Of a stretch of DNA of 31,010 bases, positions 1 through 9,062 are shown piece by piece; position 1 is the first letter of the stretch; every line of letters starts with the position of its first letter. Source of the DNA: Pelargonium nanum (taxonomy: Eukaryota; Streptophyta; Magnoliopsida; Geraniales; Geraniaceae); NCBI GenBank assembly GCA_036897485.1, contig JAYMTF010000732.1, positions 1-31,010 on the forward strand, given 5' to 3'. Position numbers and translations under genes: made by a program. The notes under the pieces are model-generated. The model was not told where the DNA came from. It saw nothing but the letters and a program-made list of their open reading frames with translations, and did not search any database.

Positions 1-789
1 ACTTCGAGTATGATGTTCTGTTGCTGATAAAAAAAGTATGAAATATGAAGATATTATTAAGTTTAATTTTTTTTTTGTCAAACAAATTATTGACAAAAAT
101 ATTATTTTGTATTGACAAACTAACATAAATATACATTATGTTAGACCCACATAGTTGGTTTGTATCATTTTTTTCCTTTTCTATTGTAATAAACTATATA
201 TTAAATAAATGTTTACATATAGAAATATTAAAATAAAAATCTAAATTTTATACATCATTCTGACATCTCATTTACGCATTAAATACTGGGTCAATCTTTT
301 TATTTTTATTTTAAATAAGTGGCTATGTTTCTTTTTATTTTTATACATGAAAAAGCTTACACCAAAATGAGTAGCTTAGCTTTAGATATGGGACATATCT
401 AGACAATATTGAGGCCATGAAAATGAAGCAATATTGATTATCTCAATCTGTGGACTCTTTGTATAAAGCTGAATATGTGTTTTAAGAGTCAAAAGCTCCT
501 CTCATTATACTTTATAAAAAGGTTTAAATAAAAGCAAATGCAGAGTATATAAAAGTTTGTTGCAACATTATTTTCACCAATATGCCTTGTACCTATCAAT
601 GCTTCGATGGCATCAACACCCATTTTAATTTTTTTCGTTCTTCCCCTAAAATGTGTGCCCTACATGCAACTACACAAGCCTATTTTCTTCGAGCCGATAT
701 CACGAGCCAATTTGCAGTAACAAAATTACGATTTGACTATTTTAAATGTGAAATATGAAAGATGAAAATGCATATAACACTTTCATGTA
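1..789. other. AT-rich intergenic DNA, nothing recognised
   Basis: The stretch is strongly AT-rich with stops in all frames. I see no coding exon, RNA gene or clear transposon end. A short TTGACAAA motif recurs around 78-121, but it is too short to interpret. Confidence 0.6.
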
Positions 790-792
790 TTA

Positions 793-1239
793 CACTACGA
801 AATAGTAATTTAGCAATGGATTTTGAGTCCCTCGTTATTTTATTTTTTTTACTGAGAGATTTAGTGAAGAAATGACGTTTGATCATGCATGCACGATATA
901 TTAAAAAAAAATCAAATACAGCGATAGAGTTTTTGACTTTTAATTTAGCAAGTGAAGGTCCCTCGTTAAATTAAAAAATAATAATTATTAAAGAGCGCGA
1001 TCGATTCTCTAATCTCTCTTTCTCCAATTCTTCGACGCGATTTTGTTGTGGTCTCAGTCGGTCAGCACTGACATAGTCACAAAGAGCTATCACCACATTC
1101 GCTGACGTCGTTCACTAGCATTGCCTCGCTAAATTTCCTTATTGTTCTATTGCTATATTTAGCGGAAAATTCAAGATTGTAGCTATTCTTTTGCTAAATG
1201 CATGTAGCGAGATAATAAGTCACACTAAACGCAATAGTG
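793..1239. mobile_element. Non-autonomous CACTA (En/Spm) miniature element
   Basis: The left end reads CACTACGAAATAGT from 793. The right end, read on the minus strand from 1239, is CACTATTGCGTTTAGT, so both termini begin with CACTA. The trinucleotide TTA stands on each side (790-792 and 1240-1242), the 3-bp target duplication expected of this superfamily. Inside are several subterminal motifs of the TTTAGCRA...CCTCGYTAAA type in both orientations (near 812-836, 943-973, 1128-1136 and 1190-1210), as in many plant CACTA elements. No transposase frame is present, so it must have been moved in trans. The TIRs have diverged from each other, which suggests an old insertion. Confidence 0.75.
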
Positions 1240-1242
1240 TTA

Positions 1243-2900
1243 CCCACAAACATCAAATACTTTTTTTGAGGTTACCTCCATCATTTTGTCATTTACACAT
1301 CTAACTAATATAAATAATAAAAATTACCCTTCATGTCATTTTGGGAAAAAATCAATACATATCCACCAAATATTAACAGAAACCCATAAAAATAAAAACA
1401 AATTCATACAAGGTATATAATTTTTTTAAAAAAAATTGGCATGTTAAAACATGTGAACCAAAATGTATATGGTTAAAATTGACTGACAAAACAAAAATAT
1501 AAACTTGAGGATTCTATTCCTATATGTTGATCGTTTTAACTTTTATGTAAGCTGATAAAAAAAACTTTTGCGTACGTAATTATTCCAAGATATATATAAT
1601 TAATGCTGGTGTAACTAATTTACTTGACTAACTCTGGTTGTTAGATAGTTAACTAAAATTCAGTTAAACTAATATTTTTATTAGATTTGGTTTCATGTCA
1701 TAGTCTATCTTCTTAGAACTAAAGCTAAATCTATTAATTATTTAATTACATATTCAAATTTAGACATTGATTGTGATATAATAGAGCAAGTAGTGACCAT
1801 TATTAACCTACAAAATTATGATTATTTATGTACTCATATTCTAAAAATGGAGAATTTAATTTTATCATTTTTGTTGTTTATATTAAGCATGATTATGCAT
1901 CACCTAATGGAGATTTGATTGTGAGTTCTTCCAAATTTGTAATCCTCAAATAGGTAGGGTTGTTGCATTGGTAGGGTTTGGTTTTCAATTGGTTAAATTT
2001 AATTAGTGGTTGTTATCAGACTAAGACAATCAATTAATACGATAATATCATTTTCGTTAGAATATTACCGATCTAGTAAAAAAAAAATAAACTAGATCAG
2101 ATATATCAAACACGTTCATTGATTCAACCACAAGTTTAGCTAAGTCTCATTTCGTGTTGAAAATAGATCGTGAGTTATGTGGGTTAATATGAGTCTAACA
2201 TGTTTAATGAATGGGCTCAGATACTAAACACTAACACGATATGACTTAGTGCATTTCGCACGACTACTAGACAAACATGTTAATTTGAAATGACACTTCC
2301 TGACACGATTAAATATCACAAATTTAGCATATTCTAACAGGATTATGTTCTCTAGCTTCTTTTTTTGTTAATTTAAAATTATAATTTCTACGTGTGCGGG
2401 TTAGACGTGTTGAACGTGCCACAATACGATAAATTAATCATGAACGTGTATTTTTGGAGCTCATCACGAACATAACCCAATTCCAATTATTACAAGTGTT
2501 GGATAATCCAACACAAACACGACTCGAATACAAAATTATTGCATTCAAACCAAAGTTCATAGTTTCGAATAAGCGGGCGTCCAAAATTCTATCTGATCGA
2601 AACCAACATTATCCTATTCGACCTAATTTCAAGTCGTATTTGATACGATTGATTAGATTGAACAATATTTCATATTTTACGCTAAAATCATAAATTCGAT
2701 TCATTTTTTATTTTATTTTTTTGGACCAAATTTGAATGATCAGTCTTTACCAATAAGAATCTGAACAATTTCAATATAAGTTCAACCTAAAAATCTAAAT
2801 GTCACGATATCTAATCCAAACACATTTTTCTTGTTAATTTTTTTAAAAAAACACACCTTTTTGTTTAGTCAATTTCAATTTAATTAATTATTGTTGCATC
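1243..2900. other. AT-rich spacer without recognised genes
   Basis: No exon-like frame or RNA gene is seen. A frame at 2454-2693 starts with TTG, has low-complexity AT-driven composition and matches nothing I know, so I do not call it. The only recognisable content is one copy of a dispersed repeat near 2150-2335. Confidence 0.6.
2150..2335. repeat. Dispersed repeat, copy 1 (relative at 13.7 kb)
   Basis: Blocks such as GATCGTG, AACACGATATGA and the core AATTAAATATCACAAA-like segment (here CACGATTAAATATCACAAA near 2305) recur in the same order at about 13710-13960. Spacing and flanking text are also alike. The two copies are clearly diverged. The class is unknown; no terminal repeats or coding frame are visible. 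Confidence 0.5.
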
Positions 2901-2929
2901 ATGCATTATCTTTTAAAAAAATTCAGCCT

Positions 2930-3170
2930 TCCCTTTCTTGAGAAACGACAAAAAGATGTTGCCGTTTCTTGCCGGCGCACTGTAGCACAGGCGGCGCGTC
3001 TTGCTCTGACACGTGTCAGCAACCAATGGCCACAAACATGTGAAGCCGCTCCTGTAACTGAGATCCCCAAAAAGTCACCACTCAACAGCCTCCACACAGC
3101 TATATTCACCTACATCACGTTTCACAACACCTCCCTACCTATCGTTCGCCACGTGTACAATGCCTGATTT
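2930..3170. promoter_or_regulatory. GC-rich patch with two G-boxes and a CCAAT motif
   Basis: This GC-rich island sits inside very AT-rich DNA. It holds the 12-bp palindrome TGACACGTGTCA at 3007-3018, a CCAAT motif at 3023-3027 and a second CACGTG at 3150-3155. CACGTG is the classic binding site of plant bHLH and bZIP factors. The patch could be a distal control region of the gene at 4.4-7.8 kb or the remnant of a lost gene. Short frames exist on both strands, but neither resembles a known protein. Confidence 0.35.
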
Positions 3171-3288
3171 TTTGGACACTCATTATTAGTCAAAAGATTG
3201 AGTGGTGGGGATGAAACTTCATGGGTCCCACGAGAAAATCATTTTATCTTTTTTTTAAAAAAAAATATTTGAATAACAAAATGAATGA

Positions 3289-3527
3289 ACCACTAAGGGT
3301 GACGCAATTGTTATTCTAGCTGTGTGAGTGGGATGAGGTCTCAGGATCGATCCCCACTCAACACATCCTTGGTGGTGGTGTAGGAGACCACTTTGGTGCA
3401 GTAAGGTGCCAAAAATCCTAGGCTAGGGTTAAGAGACGTTGTCTCTTTCCTGAACAATATTGTTTCTTTGTTCAAACTTGTGTATATATCTCTTGCAAGG
3501 TTTCTTAGGCCGTTGCGTATAAAAAAA
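3289..3527 (+). mobile_element. tRNA-derived SINE with 13-bp target duplication
   Basis: The element is flanked by ACAAAATGAATGA (3276-3288) and ACAAAATGAGTGA (3528-3540), a direct repeat with one mismatch. Its head is tRNA-like: an A-box-like segment near 3297-3313 (GGTGACGCAATTGTTA) and a B-box GGATCGATCCC at 3344-3354. The 3' end is a run of A residues at 3521-3528. Length, promoter boxes, A-tail and duplication together fit a tRNA-derived SINE. No coding capacity is expected; mobilisation would depend on a LINE reverse transcriptase. Confidence 0.75.
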
Positions 3528-3540
3528 ACAAAATGAGTGA

Positions 3541-4380
3541 CAACTATTATTGTGTTCATGTTCAGTAATTTAATTATTTTGCTAAATGAATTGGTTTTGT
3601 TATGATCAGATTGACACGATATGAATAAAATTTTCAAATAATTGTGCTGAAAATTATACATACAAATTTAAATCAATGAGTAGAGACTAATTCAACTCAA
3701 TATCTACTTTTTCTTTTGTATAAGTCATCTTTTGATGTTATTTTTGGAAAATTACGTTCTTCACTCAAATAATTGAACCAACTTGTTTATGACATGTTTC
3801 ATCAAACAAATTTTCCGTGATATTTCGATTATACTAAACTGTAACTTAATTACATTCGTGTCGTGTCACGGATCATTACTTAAGTTATTTAAAAGCTACA
3901 AATTTGGATATAAACACATGAGCATTTGAAATTCAAATTGACTTCCAATCGATCAAACTCGACCATTTTTTTATTAGGTCAAATTTATTCTATAAAAGTA
4001 CTTATTTAATTGGACAAATCCGTTACATTAAAATTCAAAATCTAATCCATTAAATTTTATAACGAACAAATCGAAACATCCGATAGATCGAATTTAGATC
4101 AGTTTTATTTATTCCAAGTTCAATCAAATGTGATAAGAAAATCTGAATTGAAACCTCTTTATTTTATTTCATATTTATGAAAAGCAAAATGACTGCCAGC
4201 TCAGCTAAAAACAGAGTGAGAGACAAAAGAGCTGGTCGTCAGGTGATGCAAAATTCCCAGATTCTTCGAAGTCTGTCCCAAAAACAGAGTAACCAGAAAA
4301 ATTCCTCCGACCCGCCGTCACTTTTTCCGGCAGGATCAGAACAAACAAACCGAAAAATTCTCTCCGGCGACGAGACCGTT
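3541..4380. other. AT-rich spacer upstream of the gar2-related gene
   Basis: No gene is recognised. The last 200 bases become less AT-rich towards the likely promoter. A 108-codon frame at 4177-4503 starts with ATG but runs across the presumed promoter, has no family resemblance and is not called. Confidence 0.5.
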
Positions 4381-4385
4381 GACCC

Positions 4386-5040
4386 AGGTGTGTATATAGA
4401 ATCACACGGTTCGGATTCTCCGTCTTCGGTGTCAGAGAAAAGAGCGCTCTGTTCTGTTCTGTTCCGTTTCTTTCTCTTGCTCTGTTTTTTCGTTAAAAGC
4501 TGAGGTTTTTGGAGGTTTTTGCTTATTTTACTGAAATCGAGGCCAACTGGTCAGATCCGATAACACCATATATTATTATCCACGAACAAGCACGTTCTTG
4601 TTGCTCTGTTTTTTTAATTTTTTGACTTTTTTCTTGGAGTGTCACATTTTTTTTCCTAGGGCAAGTTGTCTTCTCTTGTGGGGGTGTTTGGTGGGATGGA
4701 AAATTCAGTGGGTGAGTGTGTGAAAATGGCTGGCAGTTAATTGAATGGTTTCTATAAGTATAAATATAATGCTCTGTTTTTAATATGCAGTTGAGGAGTG
4801 GCATTTAATGCTAAAACTAAGTCCTATTTAATAGGGAGCCATTTGGTTCTTAGCTCTCCATACAAGAAAATTAATAGCCACTACACTCCACCATCCCCAC
4901 CAGCCAGAGCCACAGACCCAGAACCAGCTCTTCTCTCTCTCTCTCTCTTAAAATTGTTAGGTTTTGTTGATTTGATTAATTTATAACTCACAAATCAAAC
5001 CTACTCTTTCCTCTCTCTTTTTTTCTCTCTCTATATATTT
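4386..5040 (+). promoter_or_regulatory. Candidate promoter and TC-rich leader of the gar2-related gene
   Basis: Two TATA-like motifs are candidates: GTGTATATAGAA near 4389-4400 and CTATATATTTA near 5030-5041. Between and after them lie long CT-rich tracts (for example CTCTCTCTCTCT near 4930-4948 and 4990-5110), typical of plant leaders. I cannot tell which TATA is used. The first would make the leader start near 4425, the second near 5060. Confidence 0.35.
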
Positions 5041-6224
5041 ACTCTTCCATTAATTTTTTTCCTTTCCTATTTTTGCTTCTTCTTCTCTCTCTTCTTTACA
5101 CTTTCTTCTCTGATTCATAATAGTGATTATACCCTTTGATTTTCTTGCTGTAATTCAACTCCGGAATGTTTCTCTCTCTTTCTCGCTCCAGAAGCTTGAG
5201 GTTTGTCAATGGATCTGCTCTGCTTTTGATGGGTTACAGAGCTTTTTGATACTATTCTAATGGTGCCTTTTGCTTTTTTTGCTCTGTGATTGCTAATGTT
5301 TTGGCTTTTTCTTTTGTGGGTTGCAGCTGAATCAGGAGGAAGAGAAAAAAATTGTCTCTTTGAGCAGAGTTTTTGGAGAGAAAAGTAAAGGTACTGCATT
5401 TTAATATTCATGTACATGTGTGTGTTCTGTTTTGGGGTTTTGTGTTTGTTTTGATCTGATTTCAGATCTCTCTTATTCTCTTGATTTGGTTTTTACTGGT
5501 TTCAGCACCAGACTGGGTGGAAAATCACAGTTGTGGGTGGGGTTGAAGTGATTTTCTTGAAAAAATTGGTAATGGGTTAGATCTGATCAAGCAACCAGAC
5601 AAAAAAGATGGATGTTTTAGAAGATTTTATTCAAATTGTGGAGAGATGATTTGGTTTTAGGAAAAAATAAAGTTTTGAACTTTTTGTTCTTGTCTTTTTG
5701 TTAGATGTCAAACTCTTGATTCCCACAAGGGCAACCGAAAGTTTTTTTTGGCTGTGTGGGAGCAATCTATTATTTGTTTTAGGTACTGTTTTTGATAATT
5801 TGAGCTTGATTTTGATGATTTAAAAATGGTATGATACTATTTGAGTACAGCTTCTTGATTGGTTAGTTTTAGTATTTTATCTTGTTGAAGGTTTAGTGAT
5901 TGGCATGAACCTTCTTTTTACTACCTAAATATTTGATTCATGTGTATTATCTTTCAAGTTTTGCAGAATTTGACTTTTGATCTTGTTTTTTATTTCTCCT
6001 CTACACTATCACGACCTTAGCTTTTGTTCATCAGTTTCAAGTAGTGTGTTTGGGATGTTTATTACCTTTTCTTTTTGTTTTCAATAGCTTTTGTGTTCTG
6101 AATTTTTCGATGAATCAAGAACTCAACATGTTTTTCTGATAGATAGTCCTTTTGGCGGCTTGTAGCTGCTAGAGTGCAGATTCGCCTTTGTAGCTCTCAA
6201 GAATTTTCCGGCCTCTTCGTCTCT

Positions 6225-6230
6225 ATGTGA
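6225..6230 (+). promoter_or_regulatory. Minimal AUG-stop uORF next to the main start
   Basis: The last leader exon of the gar2-related gene contains ATGTGA, a start codon directly followed by a stop. It lies nine bases upstream of, and in frame with, the inferred main ATG at 6234. Minimal AUG-stop uORFs are known in plants to stall ribosomes (the boron-responsive AUGUAA elements). Here the stop is UGA and the effect is unknown. The call depends on the start codon chosen for the main frame. Confidence 0.5.
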
Positions 6231-6233
6231 AGA

Positions 6234-7770
6234 ATGAAACTTGGTAAGAACTACTTATCAGTCAATTGGGGTTTTATTTGAGGATTTGATTCTGTAAAGT
6301 GTTGTAACTTCTCATTGTGGGAGAGATTTTTGAATGCTATGTTTCTCAGATTTCGTTTTTTTTTTTCCATACAATGATAGTTGAATGTACTTGCAGATGG
6401 AGAATCTGCATATTGCCACACAGCTCTTGTTCAAAAGCCCAATTCCAAGTTTGTTGAATGCAACAACATTGTGAATGAGAATGGAGTTTTGTGCGACGAT
6501 TTAAAGGGTAGTGAGAGGGATATTGTTTCTCTATCAACACGTTTGAATAGAGATGGATTGTGGAATGTCTCAGAATTCGATTGCTCCACCAGCGATGATT
6601 CCACGAATGCTAATGAAGATGAGACCAGACATTTTGAAGAACCTTATTGTCAAAAGGACATGGAGTTTTACAATGCAAAGAGCGTAATGGAATGTGAGCT
6701 TCCTGAACTAATCGTCTGTTACAAAGAGAGTCATGAAAATGTTATCAAGGACATTTGTATCGATAAGGAAGTGACTTCCCTAGGCCAGATTTTGTTCGGA
6801 CAGAGAAACATCCTGTCCTACGACGAGGATAAGGTTAGTACTATTTCGACGTCAGATGGTTTGAAATCTTCAGAAGATGAAGATTGCTGCAAGGATTCAA
6901 CACGTCAATGTGCTTTTGTGGATCCAATGCAAACATATTCTGCAAATGATGATATAAACGATATGACAGAAGAGAAGTTTGTGCCTAGCAAAGACGAGAA
7001 TGAAGTTAAGCAACAGTCTGTTGAGGTATGTGTCATTAAAAACCTGTTGCATTGTGTTAGCAAGTATTTTGTGTGCAATACTTGTTCATGGAAATTAACA
7101 TGATGTTCATATCAAAACAGGAAGCAATGTTGGAGACGCCAGCATTGGTTTCAGCAGCCGAGGAATCAAACAATGACATCAAGAAATCAAATGAGAGTCC
7201 TTTGCTAGCATCTGAAGTTGAAGAGCCGGACAATAACAGCCTTGCCAATGACATAGTATACGATAGCAAGGTGGAGAATGGAAGCATCACTTTCAATTTT
7301 GATTCCACTGGGGGAGACGAGAGCTCACAAAATGGCAATCATAACCCTCCCGAGACTCAAAATGTGTCTAAGCTTGAGGAAATTAGCGAAACAGTTCCAA
7401 TCCAAGTTCGAGATAGTCCTGGTGAATCAAGTTTCTCTCTTGCAGGCCTTGGAGAGTCAAGTTTCTCTGTCACAGGTCCTATGTCGGGTTTGATCACTTA
7501 CTCAGGACCAATAGCTTATTCTGGCAGTTGCTCCCTTAGGTCTGAAAGTAGCACGACTAGCACTCGATCCTTTGCCTTCCCAGTGTAAATTACTTGTTCA
7601 CAACTCTTAATCATGACTAGTTCAGTGAGAAAATAAGAGCTAAATGTTGTTTTGGTGCTGATTGTTTCAGGTTACAAGCAGAATGGAATAGCAGTCCAGT
7701 GAGAATGAGAAAAGCTGACCGGCGAAAACTAAGTGGTTGGAGGCAAGGCCTTCTTTGCTGTAGATTCTGA
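6234..7770 (+). CDS. gar2-related plant protein of unknown function (400 aa)
   Basis: I read four coding exons: 6234-6243, 6397-7025, 7121-7584 and 7671-7770. All introns are GT-AG and the phases agree, giving 400 residues. Leader exons probably end at 5200 and 5390, with a 752-base leader intron ending at 6142. The protein begins MKLDGE. Its first 300 residues are acidic, serine- and glutamate-rich, without a recognisable fold. Two GESSFS motifs follow, then the strongly conserved family tail: YSGPIAYSGS, STTSTRSFAFPV, LQAEWNSSPVRM (about residues 369-380) and the final GLLCCRF. This tail is known to me from Arabidopsis proteins annotated as 18S pre-ribosomal assembly/gar2-related. That name rests on weak similarity and no activity is established. 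The very short 10-base first coding exon is easily missed by gene finders. The C-terminal Cys pair might be lipid-modified (inference). Confidence 0.8.
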
Positions 7771-8128
7771 ATGCTTCTGTCTTATATATAGTTGATCATA
7801 GCTATAATCATACATCAAATCTTTATTTTCTCTGGCTGGTTGTGTGTAATGTGCAGTAGGTTTAGTGTAGTGCAAGTCATGCTTTGAGTTTTAGTCTCAT
7901 GCATGCAAATTTGAGTTGTGAGTGATAGCTTGAAAGCTTTTTCTTGTCATCTTCATTATCCAAATTCATTGATATGAAATTTAGCTATATGAATCTTCTT
8001 ATTACATAAACACAAATGGTTTACAATTGAAAGTGTTGTACTTGAGTCTAGCTAGCAATAGCATATTTGCTCATGTACAAGGTTCTTGAGAAGTGTAAAT
8101 GTGTAATGATGCTTCAAATATGTATGCA
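7771..8128. other. 3' flank of the gar2-related gene
   Basis: This T-rich sequence follows the stop at 7768-7770. It probably holds the 3' UTR and polyadenylation signals; AATAAA-like variants are not distinctive here. No other gene is seen. Confidence 0.4.
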
Positions 8129-8245
8129 ATACTTGGGTCAGTGTTACTTCAGGAACTGATGCTAAAAAAATGGAATAGTAATTGTAGAAGTCCTTGGATA
8201 GACCACAGAGTCAAAGAAATGGAATAGCTTCCATGTCACCATAAC
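8129..8245 (+). repeat. Direct repeat flanking the capsid-like gene, left copy
   Basis: Segments here recur in the same order at about 10607-10735. Shared blocks include AATACTTGGGTCA versus AATACTTTGGTCA, AAAATGGAA, GTAATT.TAGA, GTC.TTGGATA and the run AGTCAAAG followed by ATAGCTTCC. I judge identity to be roughly three quarters by eye. The two copies enclose the capsid-like frame. Confidence 0.6.
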
Positions 8246-8276
8246 TTGTAAAAAAGAAAGGAGTTACAAAGTTGGA

Positions 8277-8870
8277 GTGTGTCCCGATAATGACAACGAT
8301 TAAGTTTAAAACGAACTACAAAATATTCGAGCAAATCAAAGTGTAACAATTTTTACCGAAGTTGTTGATATGATATTTCTTCCCTTTTGCTAAAGAGAGA
8401 CTATTATACACATAGGGTGTGGAGATGACAACATGAACAGTATAGCCAACAAGAGTCGATGGAGTGAACTTGTAAGGATTTAAAGAATAGTGTGTCCCGA
8501 TAAAGACCATAATTAAATTTAAAAAGAAATAATATAAACTCAAAGTAGTCAGAGAGTCACAATTTTCTTCTAATTAGTTTGACTTTTCTTTTCCTTCGTC
8601 AAAGAGAGATTTCAATTTTATGCACCTAAGTGGTGGAGGTGACAACATGAATAGTATAGCCAACTAGAGTTGATGGTGTGAACTTGTAAGGATCTAAAGA
8701 ATAGCGTGTCCCGATAATGACTATAATTAAGTTTAAAATGAAAAAATAAAGAATCTAAATAATGAAAAAGTAACAGTTTTCACCTTAGTTGATTTGACTT
8801 TTTTTTTTTCCCACTTCGCTAGATAGAAACTTACATACGAGAGGTGAAAACATAAAAAATACTGATTATG
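8277..8870. repeat. Three tandem copies of a 213-bp repeat
   Basis: GTGTGTCCCGATAA-type starts occur at 8277, 8490 and 8704 (GCGTGTCCCGATAATG), giving periods of 213 and 214 bases. Further blocks repeat in register: GTGACAACATGAA.AGTATAGCCAA, GTGAACTTGTAAGGAT.TAAAGAATAG and AAAGAGAGA. The third copy is incomplete and decays near 8870. The copies are diverged but nearly equal in length, so the array arose by unequal duplication and is not recent. No coding frame spans it. Confidence 0.8.
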
Positions 8871-8969
8871 TGACGAGTTAGTCCTTCACAGTCTGAATCT
8901 GAAAAGACCCGACCTGACACCCAAAATGCCACCACTAAGTAAAATACTCCGTACATACAATACGTGGAC

Positions 8970-9045
8970 ATGGGCCAATCCACCCATGAAATAAACCAGT
9001 TTTGGGCCTTTTGGGCTAAGCAAGAGGTCATTTTATTTAACGGCC
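8970..9045 (+). promoter_or_regulatory. Promoter-like block with TGGGCC motifs before the capsid-like gene
   Basis: TGGGCC occurs at 8971-8976 and 9003-9008, TGGGCT at 9012-9017, and the TATA-like ATTTTATTTAA near 9029-9039. TGGGCC/TGGGCY (site II, TCP-type) motifs are typical of promoters of constitutively expressed plant genes. A start of transcription near 9060 would fit, followed by a CT-rich leader. Confidence 0.45.
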
Positions 9046-9062
9046 CCAAAATTTGGTTTCTT

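Noticed and set aside
2901-3167. 88-codon frame (and a 67-codon frame opposite) in the GC-rich patch
   Set aside because: No known family, no splice or promoter context, and frames open on both strands. Base composition explains it.
4177-4503. 108-codon frame before the gar2-related gene
   Set aside because: It crosses the likely TATA box and leader, ends in a T-rich hydrophobic run, and has no homology that I recognise.
7278-7493. 71-codon frame inside exon 3 of the gar2-related gene
   Set aside because: It is an out-of-frame shadow of the conserved coding exon.
8964-9062. Upstream extension of the capsid-like frame to 414 codons
   Set aside because: The first codon is GTG, and the stretch runs through the TGGGCC/TATA promoter block, so it is unlikely to be transcribed. 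ATG 9063 or 9210 is preferred.
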